Of a stretch of DNA of 64,000 bases, positions 20,583 to 29,950 are shown one piece after another. Made by a program: the position numbers and the translations under genes. The notes under the pieces were generated by a model that did not search any database, was not told the DNA's origin, and saw only the letters and a program-made list of their open reading frames with translations. The DNA comes from Prochlorococcus sp. AG-402-N08 (GTDB lineage: Bacteria > Cyanobacteriota > Cyanobacteriia > PCC-6307 > Cyanobiaceae), in the NCBI GenBank assembly GCA_003216535.1, contig QCIS01000004.1, forward strand, positions 1-64,000, in the 5' to 3' direction. Within the stretch, counting starts at the first letter, position 1, and each line of letters opens with the position of its first letter.

Positions 20583-20994
20583 CCTCTTCTACTTCGCTAG
20601 ATTGAATTTCTTCAGTTGAGGAACTTTTTACTGGTCTCGCAAAGGGGTCAGGAGCTGTTTTTGTCTTTTCTTCATAAGGATTTTGTGATTGTCTACTCGG
20701 AGAAGAGTTTTTGTTATTTTTTGCATATTCCGTGATTGATTCAATCAATTTTTCGTCTTTGATCATTTCGCTAAGTGTTCTAACAGAGAAACCCAGTACT
20801 GCAACGGTAGACCTTAATTGAAAGTTCTCTTGTATTAATTTAACAGCTTTCATTTCGTTATCACTCAATCTTATTCGGAATCCTCCTCCATCTCTTTTGC
20901 TACCGGATCTATCTCTGAAATTAGATCTTTCATTATTAGAACGACCTCTGTAATTTTCTTGTCCAGGATTATTGCTGAAATTTGAATTAGACAT
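20572..20994 (-). CDS. Conserved picocyanobacterial protein with Arg/Asn/Ser-rich N-terminus
   Basis: I recognise no domain in this 140-residue protein. Residues 1-36 are low-complexity, rich in Asn, Ser, Arg and Gly (NYRGRSNNERSNFRDRSGS), like disordered RNA-binding tails. Residues 37-90 form a likely folded helical core (RIRLSDNEMKAVKLIQENFQLRS...SVRTLSEMI) and the rest is acidic and low-complexity. The core resembles a short helix-turn-helix, but I would not claim one. It is the first gene of the leftward run and overlaps trpS by 11 bp, which suggests a link to translation. Nothing in the sequence proves it. Confidence 0.6.
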   Translation of the reverse strand: MSNSNFSNNPGQENYRGRSNNERSNFRDRSGSKRDGGGFRIRLSDNEMKAVKLIQENFQLRSTVAVLGFSVRTLSEMIKDEKLIESITEYAKNNKNSSPSRQSQNPYEEKTKTAPDPFARPVKSSSTEEIQSSEVEEDGK

Positions 20995-21159
20995 CTGGAT
21001 GTTTCTTAAGTTATTTAAATAGTTTATTAACTTAGCATCTTGTTATGCAATAAGTCTTTTTAAAAGCCTTAAATTTTTATCTTTTGATTAACGACTTATG
21101 TAATTTCGCTTTTCTCATTCACAACTTGCATTAAAATAAAATTAGAGAAATAAAGCATT

Positions 21160-22494
21160 GTGTTTGATATTAGTAAAGACAACCTTTTAAAGGATTTCAT
21201 AAAGTTTCCAAAAAAAAATCTTTTTTTTATTTTATTAGTATTAGGCTTTGGGGAATGGTTTGTAAGTGACTTAATTCATTTTGCAGGAGGCTCAATAGGA
21301 TTTTTTGCGTTGTGTTTGGGGGGATATTTTTACTTGAAGAATGATAAGCCTAAATTTAATGAGCCAAATAATTTAGATGGTTGGATAAATCTATGTAATG
21401 AAGATTTAAATTTTTTTGAAGAACTTGAAGCAACAAATGAATTAGAGAAAAAGAATTCAAAAAGACAAAAAACACTTGAATTGATTCTTAATAGATGTGA
21501 AAAAGAAAAAATAAGTTGCATTGGACAGAAACATTATCAAAGTTGTCAGTCTGTTTTGAAAAAATATTTTAAAGCAGAAAAGTTTGACTTTGATTTATTC
21601 GAAAAACTGCCTAAATACAATTCTTCTGAAATTATTCCGGATGAAGCTTTGAATAGTGATGCAATTTTCTATTTTATAAACTTGCCTTTGTCGGCAAATG
21701 ATTTTTTGTGGCTGAAAAAGTTTCCTAAAAATATGCCAATCTGGTTGGTGGCTTTAACTTCCAACGAAATAGAAGCCAAAAATCAGATAGAAGACCTAAA
21801 GTCTCAAATTTCAAGTGACTTTATAAATAAAATTATTACTTTTGATGTGAATAATAACGAAATAACAAATATACCTTTTTCTTTAAGGAAGTTTTTCCTA
21901 AGTCCATATAAAAATATTGAAAATACAAAAAAAAGGCTCTTGAAAGAACTTCATGTTGCCTGGCAATCTGAAATTGAAGGGATAAGAAGAGTTCAGTTAA
22001 AAGGTATACAAAGAAAAAATCAAATTCTTGTAGCGTCAACTGTTTTCTTATCTCCTATCCCATCAATTGATGTTATGGCAATGACAGTACTTAATTCATT
22101 AATGATTAAAGAAATTAAGTCTATATGGGGATGTAATTGGTCTCCTGAAATTTTAGATAAAGTATCTAAAGAGATTTTAAAGACTGCAATTGCTCAGGGA
22201 GTTATTGAATGGAGTGGACAGACTCTAATTGGCATAACAAAATTACATGGCCCTAATTGGCTTGTCTCTGGAGCATTTCAGGCTGTCAGTGCTGCTTACT
22301 TAACAAGAGTAGTATCAAGTTCTTTGGCTGATTTTATGGCAATAACAAAAGGAGTAGAAGAACCTGATTTGGATTTTATTAAGAAAAATTCTGAGAAAAT
22401 TGTTGAAAAAGCGTTTGAAAAAGAAAAAATAAATTGGAAAGGATTTATTTCTGATCTTAGAAAACCACTTATGAAACTATCTTTTGGATCATAA
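21160..22494 (+). CDS. DUF697 membrane protein with no visible GTPase P-loop
   Basis: This 444-residue protein starts with GTG at 21160. It has two N-terminal hydrophobic segments (about 20-55), a soluble middle (60-270), and a C-terminal DUF697-like region from about 285 (VFLSPIPSIDVMAMTVLN...HGPNWLVSGAFQAVSAAYLTRV). In related cyanobacterial proteins DUF697 is attached to an Era-like GTPase. Here I see no GxxxxGKS/T P-loop, though SDAIFYFINLPLS and MPIWLVALTSNEIEA look like remnants of GTPase strands. It is likely an inner- or thylakoid-membrane protein of unknown role. It starts a plus-strand run with the manganese transporter genes, 20 bp away. Confidence 0.6.
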   Translation: MFDISKDNLLKDFIKFPKKNLFFILLVLGFGEWFVSDLIHFAGGSIGFFALCLGGYFYLKNDKPKFNEPNNLDGWINLCNEDLNFFEELEATNELEKKNSKRQKTLELILNRCEKEKISCIGQKHYQSCQSVLKKYFKAEKFDFDLFEKLPKYNSSEIIPDEALNSDAIFYFINLPLSANDFLWLKKFPKNMPIWLVALTSNEIEAKNQIEDLKSQISSDFINKIITFDVNNNEITNIPFSLRKFFLSPYKNIENTKKRLLKELHVAWQSEIEGIRRVQLKGIQRKNQILVASTVFLSPIPSIDVMAMTVLNSLMIKEIKSIWGCNWSPEILDKVSKEILKTAIAQGVIEWSGQTLIGITKLHGPNWLVSGAFQAVSAAYLTRVVSSSLADFMAITKGVEEPDLDFIKKNSEKIVEKAFEKEKINWKGFISDLRKPLMKLSFGS

Positions 22495-22514
22495 TCTGAG
22501 GTTGAGCATTAAAG

Positions 22515-23414
22515 ATGAGAAAAAAAATTATTTTTTTAAGTTTGCTAATTCTGCTTTCTCTTGCTTCAGGATCTTGTAAGAGAATATCAAATAAAAATGA
22601 AAGTAAAGAAGTAATACTGACAAGTTTTACTGTTTTGGCGGACATAATTAGAAATCTTTCTAAAGATGATTTTATTGTTAGATCAATAACAAAACCTGGA
22701 GTTGAAGTTCATGGTTACCAACCAACTCCAAGCGATTTGGTAAATGCTTCTAATGCCTTTGTTTTTGTTGATAATGGATTTGAATTTGAATTATGGTCAG
22801 AAAAATTTGTTTCTAATTTAAACGTTAAAAGAATTACCGTCGCAGAAGAATTAGATCCTATTTTTATCAGTGAAGATTTTTATAAAGGGAAACCCAACCC
22901 TCATGCCTGGATTTCTCCAAAAAGAGGGATGCTATACGTAGATATTCTCGTGGATTCTTTATCGGAATTGAGGCCATCCAAAAGGACATTATTTGAAGAA
23001 AATGGAAAAATTTATAAAGATAAGCTCTCTAAAATAGATAAAGAATTCTCACTTTTTATTAATAACTTAAATAAAGAGAGGAGGTATCTAGTAAGTTGTG
23101 AAGGAGCTTTTTCATATTTAACAAATGATTATGGATTAGAGGAAGTTTATTTGTGGCCAGTTAATGCTGAGAGTCAAATTACTCCCAAAAGAATGGCAAG
23201 AACAATCTCACTAGTTAAAGAAAAAAATGTTCCATCTGTATTTTGCGAAAGTACTGTAAGTAACGAATCTCAAATGGTTGTTGCAAACGAAACTGGGGCT
23301 AATTTTGGAGGAAATCTTTTTGTTGATTCATTATCTGATGATAGTGGTCCTGCCAGTTCCTATTTAAAAATGCTTGAGCATAATTTGGATCTGATTAAAA
23401 AAGGACTTTTTTGA
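22515..23414 (+). CDS. mntC: Manganese-type ABC transporter substrate-binding lipoprotein (MntC-like)
   Basis: This 299-residue cluster A-I solute-binding protein has a signal sequence with a probable lipidation Cys21 (LASGSCKR). The four metal ligands are visible: His67 (VEVHGYQ), His130 (NPHAWISP), Glu196 (SCEGAFSYL) and Asp271 (LFVDSLSD). They match the His/His/Glu/Asp set I know for Synechocystis MntC (89, 154, 220, 295) after a small offset. Zinc-specific relatives usually have His at the third position and a His-rich loop, which is missing here. Mn(II) is therefore the likely substrate, as needed for photosystem II. The ATPase and permease genes follow. Confidence 0.88.
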   Translation: MRKKIIFLSLLILLSLASGSCKRISNKNESKEVILTSFTVLADIIRNLSKDDFIVRSITKPGVEVHGYQPTPSDLVNASNAFVFVDNGFEFELWSEKFVSNLNVKRITVAEELDPIFISEDFYKGKPNPHAWISPKRGMLYVDILVDSLSELRPSKRTLFEENGKIYKDKLSKIDKEFSLFINNLNKERRYLVSCEGAFSYLTNDYGLEEVYLWPVNAESQITPKRMARTISLVKEKNVPSVFCESTVSNESQMVVANETGANFGGNLFVDSLSDDSGPASSYLKMLEHNLDLIKKGLF

Positions 23415-23417
23415 ATT

Positions 23418-24182
23418 ATGGAAAAAATCAATTATCAAAACTTTAGGATTGATGCAGAGAATATTTGCGTAGATTACAACGGTAAGGTGGCTTTGTATGA
23501 TGCCAATTTAAGATTAAAACCCGGCCAGATTTGTGGGTTAGTAGGGATGAACGGGGCTGGTAAAACAACTTTTTTTAATGCTTTAACTGGCTTTGTAAAT
23601 ATTTCAAAGGGAAAAATTAGAATAAATGGAGAGTCTGTAAGATCTGCTCAAAAAGATCAGACAATTGCTTATGTTCCTCAAAATGAGGGAATTGATAGTC
23701 AATTCCCAATAAGTGTTTGGGATGTAGTGATGATGGGAAGATATGGTTCGATGAATATTTTTAGGTGTCCTAGAGAGTCTGATGTTCAGGCTGTTAAAGA
23801 TGCTATTGAGAGAGTTGATCTTACTGATCATTTATCTACTCCTATTGGAAACTTATCTGGAGGTCAGAGAAAACGAACTTTTTTAGCTAGAGCAATTGCG
23901 CAAAGAGCATCAATATTACTTCTTGATGAACCTTTTTCAGGGGTTGATATAAGAACTGAGAAACTTATCTCAGAATTATTTATTCAATTTAAAAATGAGG
24001 GGAAAACTATCTTATTATCCACTCATGATATGATTCATGTCCGTGAATTCTGTGATTTGGTTCTTTTAATAAATAAAACAGTTGTAGCTTATGGCGAGAC
24101 TTCTGAAGTGTTTACCCCTGAAAATATTACGACCACTTTTGGAGGAATCTCACCTGATTTCTTGTTTGGACCTGAATCCTAA
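23418..24182 (+). CDS. mntA: Manganese ABC transporter ATP-binding protein
   Basis: This 254-residue ABC ATPase energises metal import. It has Walker A GMNGAGKTT (43-51), the Q-loop glutamine at 88 (YVPQNEG), the signature LSGGQ (146-150), Walker B ILLLDEP (166-172) and the switch His in LLSTHD. It starts 3 bp after the binding-protein stop and the permease gene starts 12 bp after its end, so the three are one operon. The symbol follows the Synechocystis mntCAB naming (A for ATPase) and assumes manganese as deduced from the binding protein. Confidence 0.9.
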   Translation: MEKINYQNFRIDAENICVDYNGKVALYDANLRLKPGQICGLVGMNGAGKTTFFNALTGFVNISKGKIRINGESVRSAQKDQTIAYVPQNEGIDSQFPISVWDVVMMGRYGSMNIFRCPRESDVQAVKDAIERVDLTDHLSTPIGNLSGGQRKRTFLARAIAQRASILLLDEPFSGVDIRTEKLISELFIQFKNEGKTILLSTHDMIHVREFCDLVLLINKTVVAYGETSEVFTPENITTTFGGISPDFLFGPES

Positions 24183-24194
24183 ATTTCAAATTAT

Positions 24195-25067
24195 ATGGAA
24201 CTCTGTTCTTTTTTAACTTTAGATTCATTTATAACAGATCCTCTAACTCATGACTTTATGAGAAAAGCACTTTTTATGAGTTCATTAGTAGCAGCTGTTT
24301 GTGGTTTCCTCTCTAGTTATTTGACTCTTAAAGGATGGGCTTTAATGGGAGATGCAGTGTCACATTCAGTAATGCCTGGTGTTGTGGTTGCTTATGCATT
24401 AGGTCTTCCTTTCTCTTTAGGTGCATTTATTTTCGGAGTTGGTTCTGTAGCATTGATAGGGTTTATTAAGCAGAAATCTAGAGTTAAGGAAGATACCGTT
24501 ATTGGGTTAGTATTTACTGGATTTTTCGCTCTTGGAATCGTATTGGTTTCTAAGATAAAAAGCAATATCGATCTGCACTCTATTCTTTTTGGTAGTCCAT
24601 TAGGAATATCACTTTCAGATGTAAATCAAACTATATTCATTTCTTTATTGGTAGTAATCCTTTTATCAATTTTCAGAAAAGATTTAATGCTTTATTGTTT
24701 TGATCCTAGGCATGCAAAAACAGTTGGGATTAACGTATTTTTTCTTCATTATTTACTCCTCACGTGCTTATCTTTAGCAGCAGTTGTGGGCCTGCAGTCT
24801 GTTGGAATTATTTTGGTAGTTGCAATGTTGATTACACCTGGGGCTACAGCATATTTACTAACGGATAAGTTTGATAATATGACAATAATTTCAGTATTAA
24901 GTGCAATTATCTCAAGCCTAATAGGAATCTACATTAGTTTTTGGTTTGATCTTGAAACAGGTGGATCAATTGTCTTGGTACAAACTTTTATATTTTTATT
25001 TGCTTTTTTATTCGCTCCAAGATACGGAATATTTAAGTTAAAGAAATTATTTGCTGGGTATAAATGA
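24195..25067 (+). CDS. mntB: Manganese ABC transporter permease (ABC-3 family)
   Basis: This 290-residue protein has about eight to nine hydrophobic helices and belongs to the ZnuB/MntB permease family. The conserved segment GWALMGDAVSHSVMPGVVVAYALG begins near residue 47, and the late segment VVAMLITPGATAYLLTDKF is near 210-228. It forms the membrane channel of the uptake system with the preceding ATPase. The gene end overlaps the DUF4336 gene by 4 bp (ATGA at 25064-25067), so that protein is translationally coupled to the transporter. Confidence 0.92.
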   Translation: MELCSFLTLDSFITDPLTHDFMRKALFMSSLVAAVCGFLSSYLTLKGWALMGDAVSHSVMPGVVVAYALGLPFSLGAFIFGVGSVALIGFIKQKSRVKEDTVIGLVFTGFFALGIVLVSKIKSNIDLHSILFGSPLGISLSDVNQTIFISLLVVILLSIFRKDLMLYCFDPRHAKTVGINVFFLHYLLLTCLSLAAVVGLQSVGIILVVAMLITPGATAYLLTDKFDNMTIISVLSAIISSLIGIYISFWFDLETGGSIVLVQTFIFLFAFLFAPRYGIFKLKKLFAGYK

Positions 25068-26236
25068 TAGTGGTGGAAGAAACTTTAAATAAAAAGTGGT
25101 ATTGGTGGCCATTATTTCCCTTATATCCTTATGGAAAAAAGAAAACAGTTTTAAGAGAATTAATTCCTGATCAAATATGGTCCTTGGAACAAATACAGGG
25201 ACTTTATTATGTTGCGGTTCCAATAAGAATGACGGTAATAAAGGTTGATAATGGATTGATGCTAATAAATCCACTGCCTCCGACAAAAGAATTAATAAAT
25301 GAGTTAGAAAAATTAATTGCAATTCACGGCAAAGTGAAAACGATAATTCTACCGAGTGCTTCTGGACTAGAACATAAAATCGGACTGCCAGCGCTTTCAA
25401 GAATTTTTAAAGATGCAGAAATTTGGCTTTGTCCTGGACAATGGAGTTTCCCCATAAATCTACCACTAGATTTTTTAGGAATTCCATCAAAAAGATCAAG
25501 AATACTGTTTGAGGAAGGTACTCCACATACAAACTCCTTTAAATGGTCTTCATTAGGCCCACTGAATTTAGGACTTGGAAGATATCAGGAGATAAGCTGT
25601 TTTCATTATTCTACGAAAACTCTTCATGTAACAGACGCAATAGTTGGAATAGACTCTACACCACCGGAGATATTTAATTTTGATCCAACTCCACTGCTTT
25701 TTCATTCTAGAGAGAGAGGAGATGAACCTTTGATTGACTCCATCGAACAAAGAAAAAAAGGATGGAAAAGGTTAGTTTTATTTTCATCTTTTTTGAAGCC
25801 AGGTAAATTAAATATCCCATCTTTAAAAGAAATAGTTAAGTATTCATTCAAAAAAGATCTTAGAAATTGGAGATCACATTTCGGTATTTATCCCTTTTTA
25901 TGGGACGAAGATTGGGAATCCTCTCTTGTTGAAATAATGGGTAAAGATACTCCTAAGATTCAAATTGCACCAGTTTTACAAAAATTAATTTTTCCGCGTT
26001 CAAAAGAAGTGTTGCTTCAATGGTTAGAAAATATCAAGTCTTTTGAAGATTTGGAATATTTAATTCCAGCTCATTTTACGGCACCCATAAAATTTACAAT
26101 AGAAGATTGTCAAAAATTAATTAATGAAATTAATTCCCAAAAGTGGGACAAACTTCCGGAGGATAATAAATTTTTGATGGGTCTATATAAAAAGTTGTTT
26201 GAACTAGGAATAATCCCTGAAGAAGTAAATATTTAA
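25064..26236 (+). CDS. DUF4336-domain protein
   Basis: This 390-residue protein fits the DUF4336 family conserved in cyanobacteria and plants, which I recall as metallo-beta-lactamase-like in outline but with no established activity. Visible features are GLYYVAVPIRMTVIKVDNGLMLINPLPPT (about 46-74), a His in LIAIHGKVKTIILPSASGLEHKI (about 88-110), and a Pro/Trp-rich middle (AEIWLCPGQWSFPINLPLDF). No signal peptide or membrane segment is obvious. It overlaps the permease gene by 4 bp; translational coupling hints at a metal-linked role, but that is an inference. Its 3' end is 6 bp from the convergent DUF760 gene. Confidence 0.75.
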   Translation: MIVVEETLNKKWYWWPLFPLYPYGKKKTVLRELIPDQIWSLEQIQGLYYVAVPIRMTVIKVDNGLMLINPLPPTKELINELEKLIAIHGKVKTIILPSASGLEHKIGLPALSRIFKDAEIWLCPGQWSFPINLPLDFLGIPSKRSRILFEEGTPHTNSFKWSSLGPLNLGLGRYQEISCFHYSTKTLHVTDAIVGIDSTPPEIFNFDPTPLLFHSRERGDEPLIDSIEQRKKGWKRLVLFSSFLKPGKLNIPSLKEIVKYSFKKDLRNWRSHFGIYPFLWDEDWESSLVEIMGKDTPKIQIAPVLQKLIFPRSKEVLLQWLENIKSFEDLEYLIPAHFTAPIKFTIEDCQKLINEINSQKWDKLPEDNKFLMGLYKKLFELGIIPEEVNI

Positions 26237-26242
26237 AAACTA

Positions 26243-26578
26243 TTATTCTTCAATGGACATGTTTTCATCATTTTTAAGAGTTTGTTCTAGCTCTTTTCTT
26301 TGCTCCATTTGTCTTAAGAAATATCCTGTCATCATTGCAGAAGATAATAAGTTAGCAATGTTGTCTTTTGAAGATGTTATTTTTACATCAAATTGATCTG
26401 AAGGAAGCATTCCAAGAAGACCTTGGACATTATGTCTTATAATTTCTTGAATATCATCACTAGCTGATTTTGCTACTCTTTGCAAAACTTCTGGAGATTG
26501 TTTTTGTAAGTATTGTATTAAATCATTCTCATCGTTTGGATCATTATTTTCAGTAGCAAGAAATTCTGGATTAAACAT
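26243..26578 (-). CDS. DUF760-domain protein
   Basis: This 111-residue protein matches the DUF760 pattern: LIQYLQKQSPEVLQRVAKSASDDIQEIIRHNVQGLLGMLPSDQFDVKI around residues 21-68, followed by a helix with SAMMTGYFLRQMEQR and an acidic tail. DUF760 is widespread in cyanobacteria and plants. I know of no proven bacterial function. It is likely soluble and helical. It lies 45 bp behind the lepB stop on the same strand and could share its transcript. Confidence 0.8.
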   Translation of the reverse strand: MFNPEFLATENNDPNDENDLIQYLQKQSPEVLQRVAKSASDDIQEIIRHNVQGLLGMLPSDQFDVKITSSKDNIANLLSSAMMTGYFLRQMEQRKELEQTLKNDENMSIEE

Positions 26579-26623
26579 TTCTACAACTTCAAGATATAAA
26601 AACCCTACAACATCGCGTACCCA

Positions 26624-27208
26624 TTAATCTAAATTATTAAGGGCAGGGAACCGAATAGGTCCCATTTTATTAAACGGCCAATATCTAAAAATAGCTTTAC
26701 CAATAACCTTTTCATAGGGTAAAAATCCCCAAATATGTGAGTCCATACTATTATTTCTATTATCTCCCATCACCCATAATGACTCTTCTGGGACAATAAA
26801 AGGCCCTGTAGAATAACTAATATTTTTGTCAAAAACGTATTTTTTTTGAGCGAGATCATTTAAGTAAAGTTTACCGTCTCTTACTTCTACCTTGTCTCCA
26901 GGTATTCCAATTACTCTTTTTATTAGTGCAGTATCTGCTTCATAACCAGCAATAATTAATTGTTCGGGAACATTAAAAACAACTATTTTATTTTTAAATT
27001 TTGAAAGATTTGATTTGGATGTGATTTTAGGGGTTATTTTCTCAACAAGAATTTTATCTTGTATTTGAAGAGTTGGAAGCATTGAACCGGATGGGATCCA
27101 TCTTGGTTCTATAACCTGCCATCGTATAATTAAAGCAATAGATATCCAGATTAAAAGATTTCTTAAATCCTTTAGTATTGAATTTCTTTTTTCTTGAGTT
27201 CTAGACAT
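26624..27208 (-). CDS. lepB: Signal peptidase I
   Basis: LepB removes signal peptides from secreted and thylakoid-lumen proteins at the membrane. The 194-residue protein has one N-terminal transmembrane helix (about 16-31), the catalytic Ser42 in IPSGSMLPTL, and the general-base Lys97 in ALIKRVIGIPGD, followed by the GDNRNNSMDSHIWG box near 148-161. Length is normal for a single-TM cyanobacterial enzyme. The gene is divergent from menD with a 50-bp gap. Confidence 0.95.
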   Translation of the reverse strand: MSRTQEKRNSILKDLRNLLIWISIALIIRWQVIEPRWIPSGSMLPTLQIQDKILVEKITPKITSKSNLSKFKNKIVVFNVPEQLIIAGYEADTALIKRVIGIPGDKVEVRDGKLYLNDLAQKKYVFDKNISYSTGPFIVPEESLWVMGDNRNNSMDSHIWGFLPYEKVIGKAIFRYWPFNKMGPIRFPALNNLD

Positions 27209-27258
27209 GTTTTATTTAATTCAGTTATAAGGAAATTCCCAAAGCATTTATATAAATT

Positions 27259-29022
27259 ATGACATCATCTATTGAATGCAAAAATTTTCTTAGAAGTTTA
27301 CAACTTTTAAATCTTCTTATAAAAATAGGAGTTCAAAATTTAATAATTTGTCCTGGTAGTAGATCTGCCCCTTTAGCAATTGCTGCTGGTGAATTAAATA
27401 AATTAGGACTCGTAAATATTTTTAATTCAATAGATGAGAGATCTGCAGGATTCCACTCTCTTGGAATTTCTGCTGCATCTGGTAATCTTTCTTTAGTTAT
27501 TACCACTTCTGGTACTGCCGTAAGTAACTTATTGCCAGCAGCAGTTGAGGCAGACCGATCTTGTAAAGGTATTATATTTCTTACTGCTGATAGACCATTA
27601 AGATTAAAAGATTGTGGAGCTAATCAAACAGTCAATCAAGAAGATTTTTTGAGTTCAGTCTGCAGAAGAGTTTTAAGTACAAATCTAAATGGACTCCATG
27701 AAACACAAGAAAATGAAATCTTAAATTTAGTGAGAATTACTGAGAAACAGATATCAACATTCCCTGGTCCTATTCATTTAAATATTCCTATTGATAAGCC
27801 TTTAGGTATTTCATTTTTAAATAAAAAAAATGTTTTAGAGGTTTTTGAGAGAATTTATTCAAAGAAAAAATATGTCTTTCAGGAAGTTGAAATAAAGTCT
27901 GATAAAAACAAATTCTTAGAAATTTTAAAAAGTTTAAATTTAGATGAATCTGGCATTATTGTGGTAGGTCCCTTTCAAGGTTCCATAAATGACTTATCTT
28001 CTTTCAATAAATCTTTAGAAAAATTACAAGAAATTACTGGTTGGCCAGTATTTGCTGATCCTGTTTCAGGCGTTTATTCTGATTTGAGAGGATTAGTTGC
28101 GAATTGGGAATTAGTCTTAAGAAAAAATAAGAATTTAATAAATTGTCATCAACTTTTGAGGCTTGGTCCAATGTCATCCTCAATTGATTTGGAGAAGTTT
28201 TTAATAACCTTCGAAGGGATACAAATTCTTATAAAAGAAAAAAACTATAGAAAATTGGACCCTATAAAAAAATCATTTGAATATGATTTTGGGCTTTCAA
28301 ATTTTACTAGTCTTTTGTTAGAAGAATTATCAATTAACGAAAAAAACAAAAAGTCTCTTACTCCTTTAGCTCTTGATCTAATAGAGCAAGGTGAGCAAAT
28401 TAAAGAAATTTTAAAAGAAAAAATTACTTATGATAATCAAATTACTGAGTATAAGCTTGCAAATCTTGTTCCAAAACTTTGGCCAGCTGAAAATCCAATA
28501 ATGCTCTCCGCGAGTAGTCCGATTAGAGATTGGCTTACATTTTCTGAGAATGGTACTTTAACAAGAAATTGTTTCAGCTTTAGAGGAGCTTCTGGTATAG
28601 ACGGTACTTTATCCCTAGCGTTAGGAATTTCTAGAATTAAAAATCCTTTACTTCTCGTGACTGGAGATTTGGCTTTTATTCATGATATAAACGGTTGGCT
28701 GATAGAAAAATCAATCGATATGAATTTAACAATTCTCCTAATAAATAATAATGGCGGAAATATATTTAATCGTATTTATAAAAAAAATTTAAAAGAAGAT
28801 GAATTAAAAAAACTATTTCTTATGCCTAAAGAAATAAACTGGCCAAAACTCGCAGAGGGTTATCAAGTAAACTTTAAAAATGTGGCAAATTTTAAAAAAT
28901 TACGAGAAGCTTTCGATTGGAGCATTTCTATCAAGAAATCTGTAATAATTAAAGTTGATATTGATCCAGAAAATGAAATTTGTGAAAAAAATGCCCTGCT
29001 AGAAAAAATAATTAGCAGTTGA
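27259..29022 (+). CDS. menD: SEPHCHC synthase (MenD), phylloquinone pathway
   Basis: MenD uses ThDP to join isochorismate and 2-oxoglutarate to give 2-succinyl-5-enolpyruvyl-6-hydroxy-3-cyclohexene-1-carboxylate. In cyanobacteria the end product is phylloquinone, the photosystem I acceptor. The 587-residue protein has [17 protein letters not shown] (about 29-45), the ThDP glutamate in [13 protein letters not shown] (about 57-69), and the ThDP-binding [12 protein letters not shown] motif near residue 472. menB follows 35 bp later. Other men genes are not in the window. Confidence 0.96.
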   Translation: MTSSIECKNFLRSLQLLNLLIKIGVQNLIICPGSRSAPLAIAAGELNKLGLVNIFNSIDERSAGFHSLGISAASGNLSLVITTSGTAVSNLLPAAVEADRSCKGIIFLTADRPLRLKDCGANQTVNQEDFLSSVCRRVLSTNLNGLHETQENEILNLVRITEKQISTFPGPIHLNIPIDKPLGISFLNKKNVLEVFERIYSKKKYVFQEVEIKSDKNKFLEILKSLNLDESGIIVVGPFQGSINDLSSFNKSLEKLQEITGWPVFADPVSGVYSDLRGLVANWELVLRKNKNLINCHQLLRLGPMSSSIDLEKFLITFEGIQILIKEKNYRKLDPIKKSFEYDFGLSNFTSLLLEELSINEKNKKSLTPLALDLIEQGEQIKEILKEKITYDNQITEYKLANLVPKLWPAENPIMLSASSPIRDWLTFSENGTLTRNCFSFRGASGIDGTLSLALGISRIKNPLLLVTGDLAFIHDINGWLIEKSIDMNLTILLINNNGGNIFNRIYKKNLKEDELKKLFLMPKEINWPKLAEGYQVNFKNVANFKKLREAFDWSISIKKSVIIKVDIDPENEICEKNALLEKIISS

Positions 29023-29057
29023 ATTTATTATTTTCTATCTTTGAATAATTAGGATTC

Positions 29058-29915
29058 ATGAAAGTATTACCTGGTAAAACAACTTTAAATTGGTCAGAAT
29101 GCAAATCTTATGAGGATATATTGTTTCATAAATCAGATGAGGGAATTGCGAGAATTGCAATTAATCGGCCTGAAAAAAGAAATGCATTTAGGCCACAAAC
29201 TGTAGATGAACTCATTAACGCATTTAATATTGTAAGAAATGATGAAACTATTGGAGTAGTTCTCTTTACAGGTGCAGGACCTGACAAGAAAGGAATTTAT
29301 TCTTTTTGTTCTGGAGGTGATCAGAGTGTAAGAGGTGAAAATGGATATAAAAATGATGAGGGCAAGCAGAGATTAAATGTACTTGAACTTCAAAGATTAA
29401 TAAGAAGTTTGCCTAAAGTGGTTATTGCCCTAGTTCCTGGTTTTGCAATTGGAGGAGGCCAGGTACTTCATTTAATTTGTGATCTCAGTATCGCCTCTGA
29501 AAATGCAATATTTGGTCAAACAGGTCCAAGAGTTGGTAGTTTTGATGCGGGATTTGGATCTAGTTATTTGGCAAGACTTGTTGGTCAAAGAAAAGCAAAA
29601 GAAATTTGGTTTTTATGTAGAAAATATAATTCCAAGGAAGCTCTTAGGATGGGCTTAATAAATGCAATTACAAAGATTGAAGAATTAGAAGCTGAGGGTG
29701 TAATCTGGGCAAGAGAGATTTTACGAAATAGTCCAACTGCTATTCGTATTCTTAAAGCTTCATTCAATGCGGAGAATGATGGGATTGCTGGTATTCAAGA
29801 ATTATCTGGATACACAACTCAATTATTTTATTCGACTGAAGAAGCTCAAGAAGGTAGAGATGCCTTTCTTGAAAAGCGTCCACCAGACTTTTCTGACTAT
29901 AACTGGACACCCTAG
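29058..29915 (+). CDS. menB: 1,4-dihydroxy-2-naphthoyl-CoA synthase
   Basis: MenB cyclises o-succinylbenzoyl-CoA to 1,4-dihydroxy-2-naphthoyl-CoA. The 285-residue crotonase-fold enzyme has the oxyanion-hole strand around [11 protein letters not shown] (about 92-102) and the signature [25 protein letters not shown] (about 120-144). The loop [25 protein letters not shown] (about 149-173) is characteristic of MenB and separates it from other enoyl-CoA hydratases. It is coupled with menD in one operon and is followed 35 bp later by glgA. Confidence 0.97.
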   Translation: MKVLPGKTTLNWSECKSYEDILFHKSDEGIARIAINRPEKRNAFRPQTVDELINAFNIVRNDETIGVVLFTGAGPDKKGIYSFCSGGDQSVRGENGYKNDEGKQRLNVLELQRLIRSLPKVVIALVPGFAIGGGQVLHLICDLSIASENAIFGQTGPRVGSFDAGFGSSYLARLVGQRKAKEIWFLCRKYNSKEALRMGLINAITKIEELEAEGVIWAREILRNSPTAIRILKASFNAENDGIAGIQELSGYTTQLFYSTEEAQEGRDAFLEKRPPDFSDYNWTP

Positions 29916-29950
29916 TTAATTTTTCAAAAGAACTTTTTAAATAATTATCA

